Translations under genes and position numbers: made by a program
Assembly (NCBI GenBank): GCA_021323755.1
Contig: JAJPKJ010000009.1
Coordinates: 1-64,000, forward strand
DNA: 64,000 bases
Reading direction: 5' to 3'
DNA from: Chitinophagales bacterium
GTDB lineage: Bacteria > Bacteroidota > Bacteroidia > Chitinophagales > Chitinophagaceae
The notes under the pieces: model-generated
Seen by the model: only the letters and a program-made list of their open reading frames with translations
What the model was told of the DNA's origin: nothing
Database searches by the model: none
Part shown: positions 15,785-25,119 of the stretch, piece by piece
Layout: each line of letters begins with the position of its first letter
How positions within the stretch are numbered: the first letter of the stretch is position 1

Positions 15785-17329
15785 TTACCAGGGCCGGGTG
15801 TTGGCAGGGATTTCGTCGGTGATATAAATTCCGCCATTTCCAAACTGACGAAGACAGATCATTTTTTTGTGGGCGAGTACTTCCTGCAACGTTATTAATT
15901 CCGGATTTTCCGATTCGTCCATCCAAACCAAATAGCAATATCTCTTTTGATAAAAATCCTGTATTTCTTTTGCGTTTTCTCTATGTGGTAATATGTCACA
16001 ACGGAGCCCGGTAAAAAAATAAACGCCATCATCTCCGTTGGAATAAATGGTATAATTCGGAAGAAACCGTTTGTAATTGTTTTTCAGAAAATTCGCCACT
16101 TCTGAATCCTTGTTCCATGGATCTTCGGTATATCCGGGAATTCCGGCATCTTTGATGCCATCATAGTTTTCATAATCTGCCAGGTATTGATTGGTTTGAA
16201 ATCCCAATGCAACAATGATGGCTATCACGGTGATGATGATGCGCCATTTTCCGGTGAATTTAGTGATGAACATCAAAAACCAATAACTGCACCCGATGGT
16301 AAAGGGAATGAATGAAGGAGATAATAAACGGCTTGTGATCTGTTCATACCTGGAAAGGGTTGCAGTAATGATAATGAAAAGCGCATAGACCAAAAAATAA
16401 GCAGTGAGGATGTTTTCAAGAGACGAGAATTCATTTTTTTTCATCACATAATAAAACAGAGTTGCGGCACATCCCATGATAACGAGTAAGGCAATGCAAT
16501 ATGTCAACGGGTAGTTGCCATTGGGCAATGGAAGCCAGTCGCACAGGACATCTCCGATATAAAAAATATTATCATTCACAGAAGTGAGACTGGACTCGCG
16601 AAGTCCCGTCAAGGTGGTGCTCACCATATTGTTTCTGATCAGATTCATGATGAGCAATGATGATGAACCGATTCCAAAAACCATGATGTGAAAAAGTTTC
16701 TTTTTAATCCGGATTTGCGGGTCGAATAAGAGCAATAAACAACCCGCGCCGATCAAAGTGACACCTGCGTACCTGGTAATGCAGGCCAATGCAGCAACAG
16801 CTGCTGCAATGAGTAACGAAGAGACCGATAATGTCTGAAAATATTTTCTAAGCGCAATAAAAAAGAAAAGTAGCAACAAAATAAATAAGGTTTCAGACCA
16901 CAGCATTGAATATACTTCCAGCAAGCAGGGACTAAGTACGATGCAACTTAAAATGATATGTTTGTACCACTTTGACCTGAGCGGGAATTTTTCTAACATC
17001 CATCCACATACGTATACCACTAAAAAAAATAAAAAACTATTCAAGAGGGCCCCAAATATTAAAGGATCGGTTCCACTTACGAAAATCAAGGAGCTTAAAA
17101 AAAGGGGATAAAAAGCAGGGAACATTACCAACGGGCGATTATCAAAATCCATTAACGCGCCGTGTTGGTGAACATTTCTCGCAGCGCTTACATACATTAC
17201 TGAATCTGGAGAAATGCCGATACCGCTATGCCGGGTGTAAATAAAGATGATCGCAAAACCAACAGCTGCCGGAACAATTGCATCAAGATTATTTTTTGGA
17301 AACCAGGATTGCAAAATTCTTTTCAGCAT
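15785..17329 (-). CDS. Multi-pass membrane glycosyltransferase, GT-C / family 39-like
   Basis: A 514-residue protein with about 11 membrane segments. The first periplasmic loop, GIGISPDSVMYVSAARNV, places an Asp after the first helix, the usual catalytic site of GT-C enzymes (mannosyltransferase and ArnT relatives). A soluble C-terminal domain of about 110 residues follows (NDGVYFFTGL and NGGIYITDEIP). It probably transfers a sugar from a polyprenyl-phosphate donor to a lipid or protein acceptor on the outer face of the inner membrane. The acceptor is unknown, and no polysaccharide gene cluster surrounds it. Confidence 0.75.
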   Translation of the reverse strand: MLKRILQSWFPKNNLDAIVPAAVGFAIIFIYTRHSGIGISPDSVMYVSAARNVHQHGALMDFDNRPLVMFPAFYPLFLSSLIFVSGTDPLIFGALLNSFLFFLVVYVCGWMLEKFPLRSKWYKHIILSCIVLSPCLLEVYSMLWSETLFILLLLFFFIALRKYFQTLSVSSLLIAAAVAALACITRYAGVTLIGAGCLLLLFDPQIRIKKKLFHIMVFGIGSSSLLIMNLIRNNMVSTTLTGLRESSLTSVNDNIFYIGDVLCDWLPLPNGNYPLTYCIALLVIMGCAATLFYYVMKKNEFSSLENILTAYFLVYALFIIITATLSRYEQITSRLLSPSFIPFTIGCSYWFLMFITKFTGKWRIIITVIAIIVALGFQTNQYLADYENYDGIKDAGIPGYTEDPWNKDSEVANFLKNNYKRFLPNYTIYSNGDDGVYFFTGLRCDILPHRENAKEIQDFYQKRYCYLVWMDESENPELITLQEVLAHKKMICLRQFGNGGIYITDEIPANTRPW

Positions 17330-17384
17330 TCATTATATAATTAAATACTGCGAATATAAGGCATAAAAAAAATGAAAATATTTT

Positions 17385-18953
17385 TCAGAGCAACTTGAAA
17401 CCGACAGTTACTAAAATAGTTCCTGCAGTTTGTTTGATGGTGGCATAAGTGTTGGATTTATCCGACAAGCGGTAAGGAAAGTTGATATCGTTTGCAATGC
17501 TTTCCACGTAAGTCAGGTCAATAAACATTCCTTTATTCCTGTAACCCACGCCGCCACTGAAGTACATGCGATTGGTCTTAAGTTCACCTTGTTTGTTGGG
17601 ATTGGTGTAGTACGCAAATCCCAGTCTTGCCGCAAACAAATTAAATTTCAATTCTCCGCCCACATGAACATCAAAACTATTTTTATAAATGCTTTTTATG
17701 GCTGAGTTTACGCCATCAAAATAGCCATTGGGTACTGTGCTGTTCCCGTTTTCGTCAACGTCTCCGGAATATTTCATGGTTCTATTGGTTATCCATCCGA
17801 TATCTGCTGTAATAAAACCTTTTTGTTGTTTTATGTTTTGTTCTCCACCGCCGAAGATGTATGATCCACTTAATAGAAATTTCCAATTCGTGTTTAATAT
17901 GTATTTGACCTGGTTTGCTGAGAACCCGGAACCGGCATCCAGTTGGGTGGAACTGATGGAAATTACATGCGCATAATTTTCGGTGTTGGTTATCATGGAT
18001 GAACTGATATGATCTTTTAGAAAAAGTCCTGAAGGTGAAATAATGGATGCTCCAAATTGCAGATTGTCTGCGGCCTTGAAAATTGCGCCTGCTTTAAAAT
18101 TAAGGCCAAAACCGCTTGATGAGTAGGATTCCTGATAGATCATTGAAGCGAAATCATTATTGGTGTTTCCTGTTGCATCCGTTTCAACAAAAGTCTGTTC
18201 GTGCTTATAAACAACAATGGGAATACCAAGCGTACCTCCAAAATACCATTTTCTCAAACTGCTAAAGTTCCCTGCATATGCGAATGCAATCTCAGTTATA
18301 CTTCCCCGTGAGTTAATGCTGTTCTGTTGATTCAATAAACCTGCCTTTTCCGGCATGGCAATGATCTTATTTGTCCCATTGATGGTTGCGGTGTCGATCA
18401 GATAACTATATAATGCCATTCTTGTCCCATAGGAAACTGCTGAACTGTTTATGGCATCATTAATACTAAGACCTGAATTGGCAAATTCCTCAGCAAATTG
18501 TTCGGAAAAAGAACTGTAATCATTCTGTCCCTGGTAATATAAGTTGTTTTTAAAACTGCTGGTTTGATTTACTGCTATGCTGAATGCGTTACTGGAACCA
18601 TTTTCATTGGTAAACGCAGCCACAAGGCCAGAAGTACCCAAATTAAAATTACCCGTGGTTGATCCGGACACATCAGTTCCACGAAAACCGGTATTGTTTT
18701 TTAAGAAGCGAAAGCCCGGGCTTATCACAAATTCACTATTCTTATACATGCCTAAACCGGCGGGATTGACAAAGACAGCAGATATTTCTCCACCCAATGA
18801 ACCTATTGCGCCGCCAATGGCTTGCTGGCGGGCAGTTCCGCTTGGGGTATTCCATGATAATCGCAAAGCATCTTCCGGCAGTTGGGCAAACGAGTATTGG
18901 CAAATCAATAGCAGCATAAGCCCGCAAAGGCATATTTTTTTGGAGTAGATCAT
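17385..18953 (-). CDS. Outer-membrane protein of the OmpP1/FadL type
   Basis: A 522-residue exported barrel. The signal peptide ends near QYSFAQ. The mature start LPEDALRLSWNTPSGTARQQ, then GGAIGSLGGEISAVFVNPAGL, is the N-terminal hatch signature of FadL-like proteins. Repeated Phe/Tyr-rich strands follow and the chain ends in LVTVGFKLL. FadL relatives carry hydrophobic compounds across the outer membrane; the T9SS protein PorV is also FadL-like, but this one lacks evidence for that role. It lies 55 bp from the glycosyltransferase, so they may be co-transcribed. Confidence 0.8.
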   Translation of the reverse strand: MIYSKKICLCGLMLLLICQYSFAQLPEDALRLSWNTPSGTARQQAIGGAIGSLGGEISAVFVNPAGLGMYKNSEFVISPGFRFLKNNTGFRGTDVSGSTTGNFNLGTSGLVAAFTNENGSSNAFSIAVNQTSSFKNNLYYQGQNDYSSFSEQFAEEFANSGLSINDAINSSAVSYGTRMALYSYLIDTATINGTNKIIAMPEKAGLLNQQNSINSRGSITEIAFAYAGNFSSLRKWYFGGTLGIPIVVYKHEQTFVETDATGNTNNDFASMIYQESYSSSGFGLNFKAGAIFKAADNLQFGASIISPSGLFLKDHISSSMITNTENYAHVISISSTQLDAGSGFSANQVKYILNTNWKFLLSGSYIFGGGEQNIKQQKGFITADIGWITNRTMKYSGDVDENGNSTVPNGYFDGVNSAIKSIYKNSFDVHVGGELKFNLFAARLGFAYYTNPNKQGELKTNRMYFSGGVGYRNKGMFIDLTYVESIANDINFPYRLSDKSNTYATIKQTAGTILVTVGFKLL

Positions 18954-18987
18954 GGGTGGTCTGTTAGGTTATTCTTACTAAATTAAA

Positions 18988-19029
18988 AAGGAAGATGTGA
19001 TTTGCCGAAACTAAATCATCATCTTCCTT
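18988..19029 (-). terminator. Terminator of the aromatic-rich lipoprotein gene
   Basis: AAGGAAGATG (18988-18997) and CATCTTCCTT (19020-19029) form a perfect 10-bp stem with a 22-base loop. On the minus strand it is followed by TTTTTAATTT. It lies 46 bp after the minus-strand stop at 19075. The long loop lowers confidence. Confidence 0.5.
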
Positions 19030-19074
19030 AACTTTAATATCTTCTTAATAAATTGCTTCTTGAAGTTTGGCGGA

Positions 19075-19833
19075 TCATCTTCCTATTCTTCCAAAACTTC
19101 TTCCACCGCCGCCTCCACCTCCTCCAAATGATGAAGGGCTAAAGGATCTCGTAGACTGAGTACTTTGTGTACGGAAGAAACTGTTATTGGGACTATTAAA
19201 TCTTGTCGAATTTGTAGTATGAAAAGTATTGGGAGAAAACCTGTTATTGGTATTGTTGCTGAAAGATGTGGTTCTTACACCGTTTGGATTATATGCCCGG
19301 AAACGATTGTTATTATTAATTGCCATACCGGTATATCCTGATAAAATAAACGGGTGCATCTGCGTGTAATAATTATATGTCGGATATTTTGTTGCAACAA
19401 TTACGCCGCTGTAATAAGGATTATAAAATCCATTCCACATGTAATAATTGTTAAGATAATAGCTGGGATACCCGAATCCATATCCAAAACCGAAACTCAT
19501 GAACGGAGAAAAGCCAAATGGTGAAAATCCATACATAAAGTATGGGTTGTAAAAAGCACCATAAGGGCTATATGCAGGATAATAAAAATTGTCGTAAGAA
19601 TAATCATCAAAATAAGCCCATCTTGACGGATCTGATGATTGTGATTTCATCATTAAATACTGATCGTCAGAATTTGCGTTGTAATAATCATTGCTTCCTG
19701 AACTTACATTGGCGCCTTTTGAGGAACCCGGAGAATAATAAACATCGTCAGGGGTTTGTGCGGTTTTATAGGCAGAGGAACAACTGCTTAAAAAAACTAT
19801 CCCACAAATTAAGATCGGGTATATAGTTTTCAT
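19075..19833 (-). CDS. Low-complexity lipoprotein rich in Tyr, Phe, Gly and Asn
   Basis: 252 residues from the ATG at 19833, where a lipoprotein signal begins (MKTIYPILICGIVFLSSC); an upstream in-frame ATG at 19896 would bury the signal and is rejected. The mature protein has a Ser/Asn linker, a central stretch dominated by Tyr, Phe, Pro and Gly (YFDDYSYDNFYYPAYSPYG and similar), then an Asn/Arg/Ser-rich segment and a run of eight Gly near the end (SFGGGGGGGGRSFGR). No enzymatic motif. Such proteins are common in Chitinophagaceae; a structural or surface role is plausible but unproven. Confidence 0.75.
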   Translation of the reverse strand: MKTIYPILICGIVFLSSCSSAYKTAQTPDDVYYSPGSSKGANVSSGSNDYYNANSDDQYLMMKSQSSDPSRWAYFDDYSYDNFYYPAYSPYGAFYNPYFMYGFSPFGFSPFMSFGFGYGFGYPSYYLNNYYMWNGFYNPYYSGVIVATKYPTYNYYTQMHPFILSGYTGMAINNNNRFRAYNPNGVRTTSFSNNTNNRFSPNTFHTTNSTRFNSPNNSFFRTQSTQSTRSFSPSSFGGGGGGGGRSFGRIGR

Positions 19834-19868
19834 ATAAATGCTTTTAAATTTTTTTAAATTGAAGTCAT

Positions 19869-19876
19869 TACTTTTG
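19869..19876 (+). promoter_or_regulatory. -7 box (TACTTTTG) upstream of proS
   Basis: Perfect TAnnTTTG match in the divergent region between the lipoprotein and proS genes, about 100 bp before the proS start. Confidence 0.4.
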
Positions 19877-19977
19877 CGCTTCAAATTATTGAACATAAAG
19901 TTACAACAAAAAATTGTCGGAATTAAGAAAATTATTTTATCGGATTGTTAATGAAACCAATCCGGCAAACATTGATT

Positions 19978-21456
19978 ATGAGCAAAGAAATTACAAGCAG
20001 GCAGGCGGATTATTCACAATGGTACAATGACCTCGTTATTAAGGGGAGTTTAGCTGATTATTCCGCCGTCCGCGGGTGCATGGTGATCAAGCCATACGGA
20101 TTTGCACTTTGGGAAAAGATGCGCGATCAGCTTGATAAAATGTTCAAGGATACAGGTCACGAAAACGCTTATTTTCCTTTGTTCGTGCCCAAAAGTTTAT
20201 TTGAGGCCGAAGAGAAAAATGCCGAAGGATTCGCCAAAGAGTGTGCTGTAGTCACGCATTATCGCTTAATAAATGATCCGGATAATAAGGGCAAATTGAT
20301 TGTTGATCCAGAAGCAAAACTGGAGGAAGAATTGATCATTCGCCCGACAAGCGAGGCCATAATCTGGAATACCTACAAAGGCTGGATTCAATCTTACCGC
20401 GACCTACCATTGCTGATTAATCAATGGGCGAATGTGGTTCGTTGGGAAATGAGGACGCGATTGTTCCTGCGAACCGCAGAGTTTTTGTGGCAGGAAGGTC
20501 ATACTGCGCATGCGACTGCGCAGGAGGCTGTTTCAGAAACGATCCAGATGCTAAATGTGTATGCAGAATTCGCTGAAAACTATATGGCTTTGCCTGTGAT
20601 TAAAGGGGTAAAAACGCCTGGAGAACGTTTTGCGGGCGCTGTGGACACCTATTGCATCGAAGCATTGATGCAGGATGGAAAAGCTTTACAGGCAGGCACC
20701 TCGCATTTTCTTGGACAAAATTTCGCAAAGGCATTCGATGTGAAATTTTCTGATAAAGATAATAAGCTTGATTATGTGTGGGCAACAAGCTGGGGCGTCA
20801 GCACAAGACTGATTGGCGCGCTTGTAATGGCACACAGCGATGATGATGGTCTGATCCTTCCGCCGAAGATCGCGCCCTTACAAGTTGTCATCGTTCCGAT
20901 CTATAAAGGAACTGAAAAGAAAGAGCTGCTGGATGCAAAATGCAAAGAGTTTGTTCAGCAATTTAAGCATGCAGGAATAAGGATAAAGTTCGATGATAAT
21001 GAAAATGCTCGCCCGGGCTGGAAATTTGCTGAATATGAAATGAAGGGTGTCCCGGTTCGGATCGCTGTTGGACTAAGAGATCTGGATAATAATACGGTGG
21101 AAGTCGTTCGCCGGGACACAAAACAAAAAGCGGTTATTAGTATGGAATCACTTGCAGATCATATGATAAAATTGCTTGATGAAATTCAGTTGAACATATA
21201 TAACAGGGCACTTGCTTATCGGGATGCGCACATAACAAAGGCAGACAGCTGGGAAGAATTTAAAAACCTGCTTGATGAAAAAGGTGGTTTTATTGCTGCA
21301 CATTGGGATGGCGCTGCTGAAACAGAGGAAGCGATAAAAGAAGAAACAAAAGCAACCATCCGGTGCATTCCGCTCAATAACCCTCAGGAAGAAGGCAAAT
21401 GCATCTTCACCGGAAAGCCAAGCAGGGAAAGAGTTTTGTTTGCGCGTGCATATTGA
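19978..21456 (+). CDS. proS: Prolyl-tRNA synthetase (short, archaeal/eukaryotic-like type)
   Basis: Charges tRNA-Pro with proline. The 492-residue product is a class II synthetase: motif 2 in [20 protein letters not shown] and motif 3 in [20 protein letters not shown]. The proline-binding TRTAEF-type segment and the anticodon-binding domain ([13 protein letters not shown]) are present, with a C-terminal zinc-domain-like remnant (GKCIFTGKP). It lacks the editing insertion of the longer bacterial type. I chose the ATG at 19978 because the family begins [15 protein letters not shown]; an upstream TTG/ATG pair would add 11 unrelated residues. Confidence 0.96.
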   Translation: MSKEITSRQADYSQWYNDLVIKGSLADYSAVRGCMVIKPYGFALWEKMRDQLDKMFKDTGHENAYFPLFVPKSLFEAEEKNAEGFAKECAVVTHYRLINDPDNKGKLIVDPEAKLEEELIIRPTSEAIIWNTYKGWIQSYRDLPLLINQWANVVRWEMRTRLFLRTAEFLWQEGHTAHATAQEAVSETIQMLNVYAEFAENYMALPVIKGVKTPGERFAGAVDTYCIEALMQDGKALQAGTSHFLGQNFAKAFDVKFSDKDNKLDYVWATSWGVSTRLIGALVMAHSDDDGLILPPKIAPLQVVIVPIYKGTEKKELLDAKCKEFVQQFKHAGIRIKFDDNENARPGWKFAEYEMKGVPVRIAVGLRDLDNNTVEVVRRDTKQKAVISMESLADHMIKLLDEIQLNIYNRALAYRDAHITKADSWEEFKNLLDEKGGFIAAHWDGAAETEEAIKEETKATIRCIPLNNPQEEGKCIFTGKPSRERVLFARAY

Positions 21457-21542
21457 TATTATGTCTTTATTATGAGGTTTTCCATATTCAATTAAATTAA
21501 TAACTTGTGTTATCATTCTTTTATAACCTAAACAACTGAATT

Positions 21543-21853
21543 ATGGAACAAACTCCCCAACCGCAATTGCCACAAACACAACCCAAAAACTGGTTAGTAG
21601 AGTCTATTTTGGTGACTATTTTTTGTTGTCTTCCTTTTGGTATTGCAGGTATTGTTTTTGCATCTCAGGTAAATTCCAAATGGGCTGCCGGAGATTATCT
21701 TGGCGCGCAACAAGCTTCTAAAGATGCAGGTAAATGGACAAAAATCGGATTCTTTATAGGCATAGGTGTTACCGTGTTATACCTGATTGCGGTATTTGGC
21801 TTAGGGTTTACTGCATTCTGGACTCACAGAGCAGTGCTCAATAATAACTATTG
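21543..21853 (+). CDS. CD225/dispanin family small membrane protein
   Basis: A 103-residue protein with a Pro/Gln-rich N-terminus and two membrane segments. Between them is the CD225 signature: CCLPFGIAGIVFASQVNSKW, then GDYLGAQQASKDAGKWTKIG. Eukaryotic relatives (IFITM) act on membrane fusion; bacterial roles are unknown. Its stop TGA (21852-21854) overlaps the next gene's ATG (TGATG), so translational coupling with the DUF2752 protein is likely. Confidence 0.88.
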
Positions 21854-22276
21854 ATGTTATTGATGAATAACAAATTGAAAATTCAATTCATGATAGTGAC
21901 AATAGCAGTGGTAATATTATCACTGCTATATTTTTTGTTCCCTGTTGCGAATTATCGTTTTTTTCCAAAATGTATTTTTCATGAGTTAACCGGATTATAT
22001 TGCCCCGGTTGCGGCTCCCAGCGCGCATTTTCAGCATTATTACATGGCGATCTCTTGCTGGCCTTGCACGATAATTTATTGATGGTCTGCTCTATTCCAT
22101 TATTGATTTATTCAGCCTATATTTTTACCTGGAATACATTTCATCAACAAAAAAAGCGACAACGTTTTTTTTATTCACCGGCTTTTGTAAAAAGTTTTCT
22201 GCTGCTCTTGATAGCTTTTGCCGTTTTGCGTAACATAAACCTTTCTCCCTTTAATCTGCTCGCGCCGGTTTTATAA
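21854..22276 (+). CDS. DUF2752 membrane protein
   Basis: A 140-residue protein with three or four membrane helices and the diagnostic LTGLYCPGCGSQRAF, a paired-Cys loop at the membrane edge. DUF2752 is commonly coupled to CD225 genes in Bacteroidota. Function is unknown; the CxxC could bind metal or be redox-active (inference). I take the ATG at 21854 because it overlaps the upstream stop; the ATG at 21863 is the alternative. Its 3' end overlaps the convergent RDD gene by 6 bp. Confidence 0.85.
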   Translation: MLLMNNKLKIQFMIVTIAVVILSLLYFLFPVANYRFFPKCIFHELTGLYCPGCGSQRAFSALLHGDLLLALHDNLLMVCSIPLLIYSAYIFTWNTFHQQKKRQRFFYSPAFVKSFLLLLIAFAVLRNINLSPFNLLAPVL

Positions 22277-22996
22277 TTTTGCAGTTAGATAATTATAATC
22301 CGCAATCACCACATTTAAAAAGTGTGATGCTTCCAGATTGGTCTGGACATTCAGTAATTTTTTTACTTTTTCTGCAGTGGGATAGGCAAGATATAAATTT
22401 CCTGTTTTGCTGATATGCACGATCACTTCACGGATCAATTGTATATCTGCATCAGTAAGATTCACTACTTCAGGAAATGAAACCGTATAATTGACTTCTG
22501 GTGTTGGTGCATATATGGTCTGATTAAAAAAGGTGCGTGGTGAAGTTTTGATAAGCGTTGTCCCTGCGACCATGTCGCCGACTCTTTGTTTTTTTTCACT
22601 TACGGCAACACTGACCAGTGCACATATGCTTCCTGTCAAGCTAAAATCAACCAATCGAAATAACCATCGGATTATGTATTGCCCCAAGGATGGCTGGCTG
22701 CCATCAATGCTTATCACTTTTATTTTCATAATTCTTTTACCCAAACTCTGGCCGTTGAATAATACCTCGCACACCAGGTCATAAAAAATAACGGGGAGAA
22801 AAAATATTAGCAATAGCCACTGATTGGTATTGATGATCCTTCCGAAATCGCCGACGCCCATGATCACAAGAAAAACAATTCCATAAGCGATGATAAATAC
22901 AAAATCAAGTATCCTTCCCACAATGCGTTCACCCAAACCGGCAAGTTCGTACTCCAGTTCGATATTTTGTGTTGTGGATATTTTGATGGTATTCAT
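22271..22996 (-). CDS. RDD family membrane protein
   Basis: A 241-residue protein. The RDD domain covers residues ~10-150: GLGERIVGRILDFVFIIAYG carries the Arg-Asp pair, then helices, NGQSLGKRIMKIKVI, and RVGDMVAGTTLIKT closing it. A soluble C-terminal ~85 residues follows. RDD proteins are membrane transport or ion-handling proteins of mostly unknown role. I use the ATG at 22996, where family similarity begins; the ATG at 23092 would add a 32-residue hydrophobic extension. It is divergent from the SpoIIM-DUF58 operon, a conserved association. Confidence 0.85.
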   Translation of the reverse strand: MNTIKISTTQNIELEYELAGLGERIVGRILDFVFIIAYGIVFLVIMGVGDFGRIINTNQWLLLIFFLPVIFYDLVCEVLFNGQSLGKRIMKIKVISIDGSQPSLGQYIIRWLFRLVDFSLTGSICALVSVAVSEKKQRVGDMVAGTTLIKTSPRTFFNQTIYAPTPEVNYTVSFPEVVNLTDADIQLIREVIVHISKTGNLYLAYPTAEKVKKLLNVQTNLEASHFLNVVIADYNYLTAKL

Positions 22997-23225
22997 TCCA
23001 ATAAAAGTAATGGATAACCATTGAAAAACAAACCAAAAGAGAAAATGAAAGCAGTCAGTGAGATCGAACTGGAATTTTGAGAGATTCATCATCCCGCCGA
23101 AGCTGTAATCCCTGAGATGCCAATGCTATCCCATGACAATTCATCCGAATCCAAGAAATATCAGGCTGCCCGCCATCAAGTTTGTAAATGAATAAAATTT
23201 TATGGTATCTTCCATCCAATAATTT

Positions 23226-24257
23226 ATGCGAGAGGCACTTTTTTTAAGACAAAACGCCGAAAAGTGGCAGCAATTTGAGCAGGACCTTCGCTTGCAAAAT
23301 AACCCTGATATTTTTGCAGATCATTTCATAGACCTGACTGATGATCTCGCTTACTCCAGGACCTTTTATCCGGCAAGCCATACCACCAAATACTTAAATG
23401 GGTTGGCGGCACAGTTTCATCAAAAAATTTATCGCAACAAAAAAGAGAAATCTTCACGCATCTGGAATTTCTGGCAATTTGAACTGCCTTATCTTTTTAA
23501 ACAATATCATAAGCAGCTCTTTTATTCTTTTTTGATTACGATCATGTTTTGTTTTTTGGGTGCATTGTCCGCAAAATATGATGATAATTTTCTCCGCGTC
23601 ATTCTCGGTGATGGTTATGTGAATATGACGAATGAAAACATTCAAAAAGGGGATCCCTTTGGGGTATACAAGCAGGGCGACCAAATGTCGATGTTCTTAT
23701 TTATAGCCGCCAATAATATAAAGGTTGCATTTGTCGCCTATGTTGGGGGCATCTTATTTTCCATCGGTACAGTGTTGTTATTGGTGCAGAACGGATTAAT
23801 GCTCGGCTCATTTGAATATTATTTTTTTTCAAAAGGATTGGGAATGCAATCTATCCTTGCCATATTCATTCACGGGACCATTGAAATTTCTGCCATCATT
23901 ATTGCTGGCTGCGCCGGATTGATATTGGGGAGCAGCATTTTGTTTCCAAAAACATACAGCAGGTGGAATTCAATTCTATTGGGCGGGAAAGATGGAATGA
24001 AGATCGTGATCGGCTTGGTTCCTTTCTTTTTGATCGCCGCATTTTTTGAAGGATTTGTAACTCGGCATTATCAGCAAATGTCTGTTGCATTGAAATCATC
24101 CATATTATTATTATCCCTTGCATTTATTATTTGGTATTTTATTATTTATCCTATTCGATTGCATAAACGAATTGAAATGGCAAAAAACAACAATACTGAT
24201 TCCGAAGATCAAAACTTTCAATCATGGCTGAACAAAAAATTGAATTTAGAAAAGTAA
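23226..24257 (+). CDS. Stage II sporulation protein M (SpoIIM/DUF95)-like membrane protein
   Basis: A 343-residue protein with about six membrane segments after a ~95-residue soluble N-terminus. Conserved SpoIIM-type motifs are NNIKVAFVAYVGGILFSIGT and the loop GLGMQSILAIFIHGTIEISA. Sporulation is not implied; the family in Gram-negative bacteria accompanies MoxR/DUF58 genes. It is the first gene of a tight operon running to 29343 and overlaps the next gene by 34 bp. Possible membrane scaffold of the module (inference). Confidence 0.85.
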   Translation: MREALFLRQNAEKWQQFEQDLRLQNNPDIFADHFIDLTDDLAYSRTFYPASHTTKYLNGLAAQFHQKIYRNKKEKSSRIWNFWQFELPYLFKQYHKQLFYSFLITIMFCFLGALSAKYDDNFLRVILGDGYVNMTNENIQKGDPFGVYKQGDQMSMFLFIAANNIKVAFVAYVGGILFSIGTVLLLVQNGLMLGSFEYYFFSKGLGMQSILAIFIHGTIEISAIIIAGCAGLILGSSILFPKTYSRWNSILLGGKDGMKIVIGLVPFFLIAAFFEGFVTRHYQQMSVALKSSILLLSLAFIIWYFIIYPIRLHKRIEMAKNNNTDSEDQNFQSWLNKKLNLEK

Positions 24258-25111
24258 GAGATTTTGGAGAAAATCTCAGTGACACCTTTTTATTCATCCG
24301 GCAAAACTTTCTGCCTTTGATAAAAAGCTTTTTTGCGATTTGCGGGGTGTTTATGATTGGTTATGCCATCTTCAATGGAATATATCAATCCCGGGCATTC
24401 AGCATTTTTGATGAATTGCGCAAAGGCGGGATAATCGGGCAGCGGAATGGTTTCGAAAATATATTCACTCCTGAATATTTCTTGATGATCTTTCTTGGCT
24501 TTTTATTTTATGTTTCCATGCGTGTGGTGCTTGGCGCTTTCATAAAATTTTATGTGGAAAATAATAATACCGCGCCAACCATTGAACAAGTCTGGAATAT
24601 CTTTATAAAATATTTTTTTAAAGTTCTCATATTCAGTATCCCTATTTTTCTTTTGATCCTAGCCGGAACATTATTCTGTGTTGCTCCGGGTATTTGGCTG
24701 CTTGTGGTTCTCATGCCATTTGATTTGATCTTAATCATAGAAGAGGCCTCTTTTGAATCTGCTTTTTTAAGAAGCTTTACACTGATAAGAGAGAATTTCT
24801 GGATCTCGCTTGCCATTTATTTTGTAGCCGCATTGATCTACTCTTTCAGTTCAGGTATCATTGGTATAATCGTTGGTGTTATTGTTGCCGCCGCTACTTT
24901 TATATCTACCAATAATATTGGCACAACTGCGGGCATTGCCACTTCCTTTTTGCTTGTCGTATCCAGAGTGTTTTATATTATCTTCTTTGTTTCTGCGGCA
25001 TTGCATTATTATAATCTCGTCGAAAGGCATGATGGAACGGGTATAATGCAGCGCGTTGAAAATATGGGTAACGATCAAAACAATTTCGATAACATCCAGG
25101 AAAATTATTAA
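24224..25111 (+). CDS. Multi-pass membrane protein of the SpoIIM/MoxR operon
   Basis: A 295-residue protein with about six hydrophobic helices. A central loop, CVAPGIWLLVVLMPFDLILI, then EEASFESAFLRSFTLIRENF, resembles the 'glycerophosphodiesterase membrane-domain/DUF975-like' pattern of repeated regulator-type membrane bundles. The N-terminal part is basic and the C-terminus ends in an acidic, Asn-rich cytoplasmic tail. I do not recognise a proven function. It starts inside the SpoIIM-like gene (34-bp overlap) and ends 8 bp before the DUF4129 gene. Confidence 0.75.
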   Translation: MAEQKIEFRKVRDFGENLSDTFLFIRQNFLPLIKSFFAICGVFMIGYAIFNGIYQSRAFSIFDELRKGGIIGQRNGFENIFTPEYFLMIFLGFLFYVSMRVVLGAFIKFYVENNNTAPTIEQVWNIFIKYFFKVLIFSIPIFLLILAGTLFCVAPGIWLLVVLMPFDLILIIEEASFESAFLRSFTLIRENFWISLAIYFVAALIYSFSSGIIGIIVGVIVAAATFISTNNIGTTAGIATSFLLVVSRVFYIIFFVSAALHYYNLVERHDGTGIMQRVENMGNDQNNFDNIQENY

Positions 25112-25119
25112 GTTTTTTG

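Noticed and set aside
23226-24257. Evidence for sporulation from the SpoIIM-like gene.
   Set aside because: The family is common in non-sporulating Gram-negative bacteria beside MoxR genes; no other sporulation gene is in the window.
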